Below, in pieces: positions 9,570 to 17,736 of a DNA stretch of 64,000 nt (position 1 is the stretch's first letter; each line of letters begins with the position of its first letter). This DNA is from Caballeronia sp. NK8. Lineage in GTDB: Bacteria; Pseudomonadota; Gammaproteobacteria; Burkholderiales; Burkholderiaceae. The position numbers were made by a program, and so were the translations under genes. Under the pieces are notes generated by a model, which did not search any database, was not told where the DNA came from, and saw only the letters and a program-made list of their open reading frames with translations. The DNA is taken from the NCBI RefSeq assembly GCF_018408855.1, contig NZ_AP024325.1, forward strand, positions 1,620,881-1,684,880, read 5' to 3'.

Positions 9570-9914
9570 GTGGCAAACCAGTATGAAGTCCAGGGCGACG
9601 TGCTCATCGTGAGCCTCGCAGGCGCGCTGAACAGCATGAACTCGGCGCAGGTCGAGGCCGACATCCAGCGCCGTCTCGATCAGGGCATCAATCAGGTGCT
9701 GTTCGATCTGAGCGGGCTCGGCTACATCTCGAGCGCGGGACTGCGCGTCGTCCTGATCGCGGCGAAGCGCCTCAAACAATCCGCGGGACGGCTCGTCCTG
9801 TGCGGCATACACGACCAGATTCGCGAAGCCTTCGAGATCAGCGGATTTCTTAATATTCTCAACGTCGCCGATACGCGCGCGTCCGCGCTCGAACGTTTCA
9901 ACCAGGTCGCGTGA
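9570..9914 (+). CDS. STAS-domain anti-sigma factor antagonist (RsbV/SpoIIAA type)
   Basis: 114 residues making up a single STAS domain, with LFDLSGLGYISSAGLRVV. The SSAGLR serines (54/55) are where the partner kinase phosphorylates SpoIIAA/RsbV-type proteins. When dephosphorylated, such proteins sequester an RsbW-like kinase/anti-sigma and free its target. The gene diverges from tssB and precedes a second hcp, so it is physically embedded in the T6SS locus. A kinase and a phosphatase that could act on it lie at 10932-13360. The target is not visible. Confidence 0.85.
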   Translation: MANQYEVQGDVLIVSLAGALNSMNSAQVEADIQRRLDQGINQVLFDLSGLGYISSAGLRVVLIAAKRLKQSAGRLVLCGIHDQIREAFEISGFLNILNVADTRASALERFNQVA

Positions 9915-9921
9915 ACCCCAT

Positions 9922-9967
9922 GTTTCATCCGTAACCTGAGCCGGTTTTTCTGAAACGCCGCGGTAAC
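9922..9967 (+). promoter_or_regulatory. Shared T6SS upstream element in front of hcp copy 2
   Basis: GTTTCATCCGTAAC (9922-9935), 15 bases, TGAAAC (9951-9956), 5 bases, GGTAAC (9962-9967). Sequence and spacing match the element before hcp copy 1. The hcp2 ATG is 65 bases downstream. It begins eight bases after the STAS stop, which argues that hcp2 has its own promoter. Confidence 0.55.
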
Positions 9968-10032
9968 GGCGCACGCACAGAATTCATCCCATGCGCAGAA
10001 CGAACTGCGCGAAACTACCGGAGAAAAAAATC

Positions 10033-10521
10033 ATGCCGATGCCGTGCTACCTCTCACTCGAAGGCCAGAACCAGGGCAAGATCGAAGGCTCGACCAAGGT
10101 TCAGGGACACGAAGGAAAGATCCTCGTTCAAGCTGTCGATCACACCATCGAAATCCCGAAGAGCCCGCAGACGGGCCTGCCGACCGGCAAGCGCGTCCAT
10201 CAGGCGATGACGCTCACCAAGGAAATCGACAAGTCGTCGCCGAAGCTGTTCCAGGCGCTGACGTCCGGCGAGCAGATGAAGGATGTGACGCTCGAGTTCT
10301 ATCGCATCTCGCCGAAGGGCACGGAAGAGAAGTACTACACCGTGAAGCTGTCGAACGCGATCCTGACCAATATGCAGTCGTGGACGCCGAACTGCCTGTC
10401 GCCGGACAACAAGCAGATGGGTCACATGGAGGACGTGTCGTTCACGTACGAGAAGATCACGTGGACGTACGAGCCGGACGGCATCGAAGCCGAAGACTCG
10501 TGGCTCGCGCCGAAGTCCTGA
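10033..10521 (+). CDS. hcp: T6SS tube protein Hcp, copy 2
   Basis: 162 residues, identical to copy 1 at 153 positions. Differences are scattered, and include T8S, the pair LP to QA after KRVH, and conservative N/D, K/Q, E/D, I/V, F/Y and D/E changes. Many synonymous base changes show that the duplication is not recent. The start MPMPCYLSLEGQ follows GGAG. It is transcribed away from the tss operon, between two STAS genes, and ends at a strong terminator. It may supply extra tube subunits, or carry a different effector inside the ring; the sequence does not decide. Confidence 0.95.
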   Translation: MPMPCYLSLEGQNQGKIEGSTKVQGHEGKILVQAVDHTIEIPKSPQTGLPTGKRVHQAMTLTKEIDKSSPKLFQALTSGEQMKDVTLEFYRISPKGTEEKYYTVKLSNAILTNMQSWTPNCLSPDNKQMGHMEDVSFTYEKITWTYEPDGIEAEDSWLAPKS

Positions 10522-10541
10522 TCGGACTGTAGAAGTCATCG

Positions 10542-10570
10542 AAGGCCGCCTCGCATGTAGGCGGCCTTTT
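10542..10570 (+). terminator. Rho-independent terminator after hcp copy 2
   Basis: A 9-base-pair stem, AAGGCCGCC (10542-10550) and GGCGGCCTT (10560-10568), encloses a 9-base loop and ends in a short T run. It lies 21 bases after the hcp2 stop and seven before the stop of the convergent STAS gene, so it probably isolates the two units. Confidence 0.85.
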
Positions 10571-10576
10571 GCATTT

Positions 10577-10912
10577 TCATCCGGCGAGCGCTGCCATCGC
10601 CGCCGCGCGGTCGGGCAGGATGCGGAACAGCGAATCGAAGCCGATCACCTGAAAGACTTCGTGAACCTGAGGCAGAAGCCCCGCCAGAACCAGATCATGA
10701 CCCGTGCTGCGCGCGACCTTCGCCGCCTTCAACAACACGCGCAGCCCGGCGGAGCTGACATATTGCACGTCGCTCATGTCGAGCAGCACGCGCGGCGCGC
10801 CCTGCACGCGTTCCGGCAGGACATCTTCGAGCGGTTTCGACGTCGTGCTGTCGATGCGGCCATTCACGGCGATGACCAGGATTTCGCCTTCATGCGTTTC
10901 GTTGATATTCAT
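10577..10912 (-). CDS. Second STAS-domain anti-sigma factor antagonist
   Basis: 111 residues from the ATG at 10912, which has GAGGAAACCG upstream; a longer start would overlap the kinase gene. It is a single STAS domain with VLLDMSDVQYVSSAGLRVLL; the phosphorylatable serines are about 53/54. It is the last gene of a leftward operon after the SpoIIE-type phosphatase and the RsbW-like kinase, the complete set for a partner switch. It resembles the 9570 STAS protein only at family level, so the two may compete for one kinase. Confidence 0.85.
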   Translation of the reverse strand: MNINETHEGEILVIAVNGRIDSTTSKPLEDVLPERVQGAPRVLLDMSDVQYVSSAGLRVLLKAAKVARSTGHDLVLAGLLPQVHEVFQVIGFDSLFRILPDRAAAMAALAG

Positions 10913-10931
10913 CGGTTTCCTCGGTAGATCT

Positions 10932-11360
10932 TCAAGCATCCGGCCGCGCGGAGACGCGCTTGCGAAAGCTCAGGCAGTTCAATGGTTCACGCCGTTCATA
11001 GGCCACTTCGTCCATCATCTGCCTGACCAGATAGACGCCGAGACCGCCGATCGCGCGATCGTCGAGCGCGCTCGTCACATCGGGGTCGGGCAACTGGAGC
11101 GGATCGAAGGCCACGCCGTCGTCGATGACTTCGGCGCGCACTTCGTCCGCGCCGACGCTCACGTGGATGCGGATCGGATCGTGCGCGGAACCGTGGGCCG
11201 CGATATTCGAGATCACTTCGTCGAACGCCATCGCGAAGCTCTGGAACAGCGCGGGCGGCAGGCCGCATCCATCGAACAGCGCCTGCAAACGATTCACCAG
11301 TTCGCCGATATCCGGCGCCTGCGCATCCAGTTGCGTGTCGAGAGTGTCGGTCACGTTCAT
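10932..11360 (-). CDS. RsbW-like serine kinase / anti-sigma factor (HATPase_c_2)
   Basis: 142 residues of the GHKL ATPase fold. The N box is AFDEVISNIAAHG (E48, N52), the G1 box IDDGVAFDP (D81, G82) and the G2 box GGLGVYLVR. RsbW-type proteins phosphorylate STAS antagonists and bind a sigma factor or another target. The ATG overlaps the stop of the phosphatase gene (ATGA), indicating tight coupling. No sigma factor gene is in the window, so the output could be a sigma factor elsewhere or a T6SS component. Confidence 0.85.
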   Translation of the reverse strand: MNVTDTLDTQLDAQAPDIGELVNRLQALFDGCGLPPALFQSFAMAFDEVISNIAAHGSAHDPIRIHVSVGADEVRAEVIDDGVAFDPLQLPDPDVTSALDDRAIGGLGVYLVRQMMDEVAYERREPLNCLSFRKRVSARPDA

Positions 11361-13360
11361 GCCTTCGTCGCTCCGGAAGCCCCGTAGTGAACCGCAAGGC
11401 AGGTGATGTCGTCCGATTGCGGCGCGCCATCCGCGAACTGATGGACGCTGTCGAAGAGACGCTTGAGCAGGACTTCGACAGTCTCGCCCGTCGATCCGGC
11501 GAGATGTTGCGCGAGACGCAGTTCGCCGTACTCCTCGTCGGCGGCGTTGAACGCCTCGGTGACGCCATCGGTATAGAGCAGCAGCGTGGAGCCTGCTTCG
11601 AGACGCGTGCGTCCCTCCGCGAACGGCGTGCCTTCCATCACGCCGAGCGCCATGCCGCCCGTGCCCGGCAATTGCGATACCTCGCCGCCCGGTCCGATCA
11701 GATAAGGCGGATTATGCCCGCCGTTGGCGTAGTCGAGCTCGCCCGTGGCGGTATCCAGAATGCCGTAGAACAGCGTCACGAACATCGTCGCTTCGTTATC
11801 CTGCGAGAGCAGATCGTTGGCGAGCGCAAGACACGCGCCCGGACTCGCGGCGCTCGGCGCGATCGCGCGCAGCAGCGTGCGCGACACCGCCATGAACAGC
11901 GCGGCCGGCACGCCCTTGCCCGAAACGTCCGCGATCACGATGCCGATCTTCTGATCGGAGAGCCAGAAGTAATCATAGAAGTCGCCGCCGACTTCGCGCG
12001 CCGGAATCATGCGCGCGAACATCTGCAGATCCGGTCGCGACGGAAAGCGCGTCGGCACGATCGACTGCTGCATGCGCCGCGCGACATCGAGTTCCTGCTG
12101 GATCGACACGAGCTTCGTATGCGCGTTGAACACGTTCTGGATGGTCAGAAACCACGGCCGCCATGCCTGCGGAATATCGGGGATCGATTTGACCGAGCCG
12201 CGGTCCTCGTCCTGGATATAGCGCACCAGCTTTTGCGCGGGCACGATTGCATCGTTGTAGGTCATGCGGCTCGCGATCATCAGCATCAGCGTCAGGCTCA
12301 GCACGAGCACCAGCACGCTCGGCACGCCCGTCTCCAGCGCCACGCGCTGTAGATTCCAGCGCGGCAACAAGAGCACGAGACGGAATGGCGCATGTGCGAT
12401 CTCGACCGCTTCGATGTAGTAGCCGTCGCGCGTCGTCAGGCGGCCGTCGGCGTCCTTGAGCATGGCTCGCACGTCGCCGCGCAATTCGGGCGGAAAGGCA
12501 TCTTCAGCCGATAACACCTGCTGCGCGCCGTCGTGCACCAGCGTCGGGTCCGCGAGCAACTGTCCCCGGTCGTTGACGATGAACATGCGGCCCAGTCCCG
12601 GCGGCCAGGTCCGCACGAACTGGTTGAGCCAGCCGAGCGTCAGATCGAGCGAGACCGAGCCGCGAAACTGACCGGCATCGAACACGCCCGCCGATGCGGT
12701 GACCATAACGCCCTTGCCCGCTTCATCGACATAGACCGGCGTCCACAGAACGGCGTGATCGGGATCGGCCGCCGTCTGTACGCCCGTGAAGAATTCCTTT
12801 TGCTTCAACGAATCCGCGTAGAAGAAATCGCCCGAGCCGACCCACGGATAGATATTGATGAAGCGGCGCGCGGAGGTGTAATACACCCAGGTCGCGCCCG
12901 GCAGATTGGCCATGATCGTCTTGAACGTGCCATTCAGGCTCAGCGCCATCTCCAGTTCGCGATCGAGCGCCGGCGTGCGCGGGCCGACGAGGCCCGTCAG
13001 ATTGCCGGCATCGGCGGCGGTCCACGGCGGCGGCAGCGCGTCGAGCTGGATGCTGTCTGGCTGCTTGCCCGGCCGCAGCGCGGCGAGCAAGGGCGAATCC
13101 GTCGTGCCCTGCGGATGCAGGCGCAACCACGTCTCGCCCTGGATACGCATCGAGTTGACGGCGTCGGTGCTGCTGCGCACGAGCGCATCGAGCGCGATCG
13201 CCTGTTCCTGCATGCGCTGGCTGACGCTGGAGGTTTGCGCTTCGAGCGTCAGGCGGTATTGCAGATAGACGAGCGCGCAGGCGACGACGAGCACGCCGGC
13301 GAACGCCATGCGCATGACGCGGTTGTAGCGGGCGAACAAGGCCGCCGTCAGATCGGACAT
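11357..13360 (-). CDS. Membrane-bound SpoIIE-type (PP2C) phosphatase with extracytoplasmic sensor
   Basis: 667 residues. A membrane segment near residues 15-33 is followed by about 300 periplasmic residues resembling a double-Cache sensor, and a second membrane segment (VPSVLVLVLSLTLMLMIAS). The C-terminal SpoIIE domain has its metal-binding motifs intact: GGDFYDYF, ADVSGKG, YTDGVTEAF and QSDDITCL. It should dephosphorylate one or both STAS proteins in response to an external cue. It heads the kinase and STAS genes in one leftward operon, beside the T6SS. Confidence 0.88.
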   Translation of the reverse strand: MSDLTAALFARYNRVMRMAFAGVLVVACALVYLQYRLTLEAQTSSVSQRMQEQAIALDALVRSSTDAVNSMRIQGETWLRLHPQGTTDSPLLAALRPGKQPDSIQLDALPPPWTAADAGNLTGLVGPRTPALDRELEMALSLNGTFKTIMANLPGATWVYYTSARRFINIYPWVGSGDFFYADSLKQKEFFTGVQTAADPDHAVLWTPVYVDEAGKGVMVTASAGVFDAGQFRGSVSLDLTLGWLNQFVRTWPPGLGRMFIVNDRGQLLADPTLVHDGAQQVLSAEDAFPPELRGDVRAMLKDADGRLTTRDGYYIEAVEIAHAPFRLVLLLPRWNLQRVALETGVPSVLVLVLSLTLMLMIASRMTYNDAIVPAQKLVRYIQDEDRGSVKSIPDIPQAWRPWFLTIQNVFNAHTKLVSIQQELDVARRMQQSIVPTRFPSRPDLQMFARMIPAREVGGDFYDYFWLSDQKIGIVIADVSGKGVPAALFMAVSRTLLRAIAPSAASPGACLALANDLLSQDNEATMFVTLFYGILDTATGELDYANGGHNPPYLIGPGGEVSQLPGTGGMALGVMEGTPFAEGRTRLEAGSTLLLYTDGVTEAFNAADEEYGELRLAQHLAGSTGETVEVLLKRLFDSVHQFADGAPQSDDITCLAVHYGASGATKA

Positions 13361-13412
13361 ACGCTGCTTTGTTTGAGGTTGAGGTGGAGTGCGGTCATAT
13401 CGGCTCAGGCGC

Positions 13413-14333
13413 TCAGGCCGCGATGCTGGGCTCGCGCGCGCCTGCGAAGCCGAGATGTTCGAGGCGCTTTTGCAGCACGCCCGAACTCGTCAACTGAAGG
13501 ATTTCGGAGAAGACCATGCGCGTCATCGACTTCGGATCGGCGACGCGCGCGCCCTGCTCCGCCGCCAGCACGCCGATCACTTCGCGATAGTCCTCGATGC
13601 CCGCGACCATGATGTCGAACCAGCTCAGCCACGCGGCCTCGATCGTCGGGTTCTGGGCAAGCGCCTTGCACAGCCGTCCGATGCGCGTGGCCTGATCGAG
13701 CAGGATCACGTCGATCTCGTCGTCGCTCGCGGCGAGGCGCGCGCGCAGATCGAGGTCCCAGCGGATGCTGATTTCCGGAAGAAAGATGTAGCGCAGTCCC
13801 TGCACGATGCCGATACGGCTCTGCGCCGATGGAATCATCGTGAAGCCGTCGATCGGCCAGCCTTCGCCCGGAAAGCCGACGATCTTGCGCACCAGCTCGA
13901 CTGTATCCGCGATGCGCGTCGGCTCCCGGAACATCACGGTGAGGCCGGGCCGCGCGTTGTCGGTCCATTCGCCGGGAGGCAGCACGCGGCCCACGAAGGC
14001 ATCGGTTTGCGCGGCGGCATCGGCGAGGGAGAACACGCGGGCGGCGAGCGCGGCGGCATCGAAGCCCACTGCTGCCTTCACTTCGAGTCCGACCGAGAGT
14101 TCCTGACTCGATCCATAGCGCCCGAGCACGGGACGCAGAACGATGTCCCGCACGTGATCGTCGGCATGGAGCAGCGTCACGAGCGGCTGCACGAACGCCT
14201 TGAAACGCGGGCCGACCGGATACACGCGCGAAGCGGGAATCGTCGGCGCGCCGTGGCCGCGCAGTCGCGCGAGTCCGCCCGCCGAAGCCTGCTGCGTCAA
14301 GCCGACAAAGTAATGGTCCACAGCGTCGGCCAT
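13413..14333 (-). CDS. Conserved protein of unknown function in the T6SS/partner-switch locus
   Basis: 306 residues with no signal peptide or membrane segment and no family I recognise. It starts MADAVDHYFVGLTQQ and has a central WPIDGFTMIPSAQSRIG segment and a helix-rich C-terminal half (QNPTIEAAWLSWFDIMVAG). It lies 52 bases upstream of the phosphatase gene on the same strand and probably heads that operon. Its place makes it a candidate target, scaffold or regulator for the switch or the secretion apparatus, but nothing in the sequence proves this. Confidence 0.7.
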   Translation of the reverse strand: MADAVDHYFVGLTQQASAGGLARLRGHGAPTIPASRVYPVGPRFKAFVQPLVTLLHADDHVRDIVLRPVLGRYGSSQELSVGLEVKAAVGFDAAALAARVFSLADAAAQTDAFVGRVLPPGEWTDNARPGLTVMFREPTRIADTVELVRKIVGFPGEGWPIDGFTMIPSAQSRIGIVQGLRYIFLPEISIRWDLDLRARLAASDDEIDVILLDQATRIGRLCKALAQNPTIEAAWLSWFDIMVAGIEDYREVIGVLAAEQGARVADPKSMTRMVFSEILQLTSSGVLQKRLEHLGFAGAREPSIAA

Positions 14334-14461
14334 CGCCGTTCCTTGTTTTTGCTTTAAACGGGTTGAATTACGTCGGAAAGTGTAGCGATGCGCGGCGCGG
14401 ACAAAACCTCGAAGAGAGCGCCAAAGAGGCGACTATTCGTGGCTTTGCCGCGCCGCGTGCC

Positions 14462-16546
14462 TTAGCGGGCGATACCCACGCGCTCGCATGCCGCCAGCGC
14501 GCCGTTGGCGCCCTGCGTGTACTGCAGGCGGTAGCCGCCGTTCGCAAGACCGTGCTTCGACGCGAGCACGATCTGCCCGAGCGTGCCCTTCGCGGCCTGA
14601 CGGCTCATCGACGGCTGTTGCGCGATGATCAGATCCGCGAGTTCCGGATTGGCACGCGCCGCGTCCGCGCCCACGATGCGGCGCACGTTCGACACGCTGC
14701 TGCGATACCAGCCGTAGAACGGCCGATACGCAGGCCCGGCGTAATGACTGTCGATGATCATGTAAGGATCGAGCTTCGTGAGCGCGCCCAGCACGTCGTC
14801 GTCGTTGAGGATGTAGGCGAGATCGCCGCCCAGACGCGAGCCCGGCTCGCCGATATGCGCCGGGTCGTAACGCCAGCCTTGCGGCCCGTTGCGCAGTTCC
14901 GACCACTTCTTGCCGGTCCACGTGACGACGTGCGACAGGCCGATCGTCGAAGTCGCCGTCTCGGGGACGGTCACGCCGTTCTGCTTCGGCGCAGCGAGCG
15001 TGATGTAGAGCAGATCGCCCGGCAGCAGATGCTTCGACGTGGCGTCGAAGTTGCCGTGGTTGATGTCGAGCAGCACGCCCGTCTGCGCCGGGCCGGCCCA
15101 CTTCGGCGTGCTCGTCGCGCCGGCGGGCGTCATGCACGCCTGCGTGGTGATGCCGGTTTCGACTTCGCGATTGTCCGTGGTCAGTCCCGCGAAGTTGTAG
15201 ACCCACGCGGTGAAGTCGGAGCAGTCCACGCCGTGCCATTGAACCTGCGCGGAAGGCAGCGCCTGCGCGCTCGCCTCGCCCTTGCGCTGGACGATCTGCG
15301 AGCCGTCGACGCCGTTGCGCTGCGCGGTGCAGGTCATGCCGTACTTCTGAGCCGAGTCGCCCTTCGCGCCCGAGGTGCTGCCCGCCGACGCGTTGCGGTA
15401 TTTCGGGTCCGCGAGCGCGGAATCGTCGGGCGGCAGCCAGCCCGGAATGTGGTGATGGCAATAGTTGATGTTCTGGTCGACCCAGAAGTTCTCGACCGCC
15501 ATCACGAGTTCGCGCTTGAACGTGTCGATATCCGCGCAACCGGCGGGCGGCTGGATCGCGCCGTACTGACCGGCGAGCGGGCCCCAGCTGCTGATGGTCT
15601 GCCAGCTCGCCCAGTTGGTCTTCGTCAGTGCGCCGGTGAGCTTCGCCTGCACGTCGTTTCTGCGGCCCTCGAAAAGCGCGAGATTGTCGTTCAGCAACGC
15701 GACGCGATCGCCGCATGTGCCCGCGCTGCCCTTCGCGGTCTGCACCGCGCCCGGCATGACCGGCTCGATCTGCGCGGCGGACGTGATGCCCGAGCGGTTG
15801 CGCGCGTTCGTCATGTAGGCCGCCGCGCCGGCAGTGATCGAGCAATTGACGCCGCCCGGCGCGCCGAGCGTGCCGTCGGCGGCGATATCGCCCGCGCCCG
15901 CGTGGCACGACGCGAGCGTGTCGCCATTGGCGGCCTGCGTCACGATGTTGCGCGTGCTCGCCTCGATGCTGCTGCCGTCGGCGACGCGGCTCTCGGATTC
16001 CGCGCCGAGCGCGAGACTCATCTTCGCGCCGTCCGTGACCGTCGATGTCGTGCCGGCGGTGACGAAGGCCGGCGTGGTCTGCTGCACGTCGATATCGCCG
16101 GCGAAGGCGTTCACGCGCGACATCGCCGCCGCGATATTGCCCGCGACGAGCCCGCCCGCCGCACGCGCATCGGCGACGACGGCGTTCGAGTACGTGGAGA
16201 CGACGATCTGCGTCGGCGCGCTCAGATAGACCGCATCGAGTTCGCCGGACAGGCTCGTGGTCGCGCCGTTCGATTCTTCCTCGAAGCTGCCGCCCGTCAC
16301 GCGCACGAGCAGCGGATAGCGCAGGCTGCCGCGTAACTCGAAAGTGCCATCGCTGTGGGTCGTGGCGGTGGCGGACGCCTTGTCGGAGACGGTGCCGTCG
16401 GCGGCGATTTCATGCGCGGCCACCGATGCGTTCGCGACCGGTCCCATATACACGCCGCCCGACGTGGACGCGGACGATCCGCCGCACGCGGAAAGAAACA
16501 GGGAAAACGCCGCGCTCGCCGCGGCAGTGAGAAAAATCGGCTTCAC
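14462..16546 (-). CDS. Lipoprotein with NlpC/P60-like cysteine peptidase motif
   Basis: 694 residues. GTG start with AAGG upstream; signal peptide and lipobox (LSAC, Cys21) followed by a low-complexity Ser/Gly stretch. The N-terminal 100 residues look like a surface beta domain (DGTFELRG). The C-terminal half has the NlpC/P60-like set: Cys442 in WHGVDCSDFTAWVY, LLPGDLLYI, and a histidine in GLSHVVTWTG. Such domains cut peptidoglycan stem peptides or related amide bonds. It is anchored in the outer or inner membrane by lipid. It follows the T6SS-linked operon, but a link is unproven; overall similarity to known endopeptidases looks weak. Confidence 0.65.
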   Translation of the reverse strand: MKPIFLTAAASAAFSLFLSACGGSSASTSGGVYMGPVANASVAAHEIAADGTVSDKASATATTHSDGTFELRGSLRYPLLVRVTGGSFEEESNGATTSLSGELDAVYLSAPTQIVVSTYSNAVVADARAAGGLVAGNIAAAMSRVNAFAGDIDVQQTTPAFVTAGTTSTVTDGAKMSLALGAESESRVADGSSIEASTRNIVTQAANGDTLASCHAGAGDIAADGTLGAPGGVNCSITAGAAAYMTNARNRSGITSAAQIEPVMPGAVQTAKGSAGTCGDRVALLNDNLALFEGRRNDVQAKLTGALTKTNWASWQTISSWGPLAGQYGAIQPPAGCADIDTFKRELVMAVENFWVDQNINYCHHHIPGWLPPDDSALADPKYRNASAGSTSGAKGDSAQKYGMTCTAQRNGVDGSQIVQRKGEASAQALPSAQVQWHGVDCSDFTAWVYNFAGLTTDNREVETGITTQACMTPAGATSTPKWAGPAQTGVLLDINHGNFDATSKHLLPGDLLYITLAAPKQNGVTVPETATSTIGLSHVVTWTGKKWSELRNGPQGWRYDPAHIGEPGSRLGGDLAYILNDDDVLGALTKLDPYMIIDSHYAGPAYRPFYGWYRSSVSNVRRIVGADAARANPELADLIIAQQPSMSRQAAKGTLGQIVLASKHGLANGGYRLQYTQGANGALAACERVGIAR

Positions 16547-16998
16547 GATGACCTTGCTGAAAAGAAGCGGGACGCCGCGATTCAGCGGCGCAATGACAGA
16601 CCGGATGCGGCTTCGCTAAGCCGTGCACCGATGTCATGAGCGTAAGGGAAGGGCTTCGACGCCAATTCGGCGATCAGCCTTGCAAAACGCCGCTTTTTCA
16701 GACGATTTGGAACATCGCTGAAATTTCGCAGGAAGGTCGGGGAAAGGGGCACGTGCGGCATCATTGAACGTACATGTCTTCGCCGGCGAACAGCGTGCGT
16801 TGCACGTCGATTGTAAAAAAATTTGCTAAGTCGAGTTAATCGTTTACTTAGGCACCCGAATAATCTAAATTTACGACCGGGAAACCCACGACAACTTACA
16901 GATGCAGAGGCACAAGCTGAAAGTTGTTATTTGCTTTTTCGCTGGTTTCCACGGTCGAGCAAGTCATTACTCAAAATAAACAACATAGACATCGTAAA
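16547..16998. other. Intergenic region at the left edge of an AT-richer islet
   Basis: 452 bases without a supported gene. Base composition shifts from GC-rich to clearly AT-rich near 16800, where an A-run and TTTACTTAGG-like sequence begin. A short inverted repeat, CTAAGT and ACTTAG, brackets about 14 bases near 16830-16853. A 60-residue reading frame on the minus strand (16582-16764) has no start signal or family support and is not called. Confidence 0.4.
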
Positions 16999-17679
16999 AT
17001 GTTTGATCTTCGCAAGCACCAGTACAACTATTTCTATAATCTCGCGACAGTTGTGGAGGATTTGATCCCCGCCAACATTTGCGATCACCTTACAACCAGA
17101 ATAAACGGAATAATTGCGGACGGTCTAGTTGATCATGTCTGCCATAGCTCTCTAGGAACTGATGCCGTTTCGGATTTAGGGGGTGCATATAATCACCACA
17201 TTTTTAAAGGCGAAGATATTCGCACCCATCTCCCCGAGCTAGCGGCCGTCTATCATGCAGTCCTTCCCCTGATCAGCATCATTACATGTTCGGACACGGT
17301 CGTTTCACCCTATGCCGTTTCCGACATCAACATCAAGGCATACCCCGCCGGCGGCGGTACTCTGGGGCTTCACTACGACACCAACGGTATTACCGTTCTC
17401 TTGTCTCTTACCGAAAATACCGAGGCACCACTCCGAATGCAGATTCCGCGCTCACACCCGAGCAAAAAGGAGCCGTGGATTGAGCACAAAAACATCTACG
17501 CAAAAAAAGGGGCACTTCTCGTGATGCAGGGCCGCAAAACCCTGCACGATAGCGAACCCACCATAGCGGAACAAAAGCTTTCGGTCATCATGAATTACTA
17601 TGAGCGCCACGATACCTATAGACACGAAGACTTTGACAACTTCGTTTATTACGGAATCAAACCAGCCGAGTTAGTGTAA
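16999..17679 (+). CDS. Fe(II)/2-oxoglutarate-dependent oxygenase
   Basis: 226 residues from the ATG at 16999; an in-frame TTG at 16924 would add 25 unconvincing residues. The facial triad is visible: H125 and D127 in GLHYDTNG and H183 in QGRKTLHDSEP. A basic residue (K193, QKLSVIMNYY) is placed to bind the 2-oxoglutarate carboxylate. The aspartate argues for hydroxylase rather than halogenase chemistry. The substrate is unknown. Codon use and GC are unlike the neighbours, suggesting transfer. It is followed 57 bases later by an EamA exporter, so the product may be a small molecule that is exported. Confidence 0.7.
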   Translation: MFDLRKHQYNYFYNLATVVEDLIPANICDHLTTRINGIIADGLVDHVCHSSLGTDAVSDLGGAYNHHIFKGEDIRTHLPELAAVYHAVLPLISIITCSDTVVSPYAVSDINIKAYPAGGGTLGLHYDTNGITVLLSLTENTEAPLRMQIPRSHPSKKEPWIEHKNIYAKKGALLVMQGRKTLHDSEPTIAEQKLSVIMNYYERHDTYRHEDFDNFVYYGIKPAELV

Positions 17680-17698
17680 CGACTTTTTAAATTTACTT

Positions 17699-17721
17699 GC
17701 CGAGCCGCCCGGCGGCTCGGC
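17699..17721 (+). repeat. Perfect GC-rich hairpin between oxygenase and transporter genes
   Basis: GCCGAGCCGCC (17699-17709), one C, then its exact complement (17711-17721). It stands out in AT-rich surroundings. There is no T tract after it on the plus strand, so it looks more like an mRNA-stability or attenuation element within a two-gene unit than a clean terminator. Confidence 0.5.
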
Positions 17722-17736
17722 TCCGTACGTCCATAT

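Noticed and set aside
16582..16764. 60-residue minus-strand frame upstream of the NlpC/P60-like lipoprotein
   Set aside because: No ribosome site, no recognisable domain, and it occupies the promoter region of the lipoprotein.
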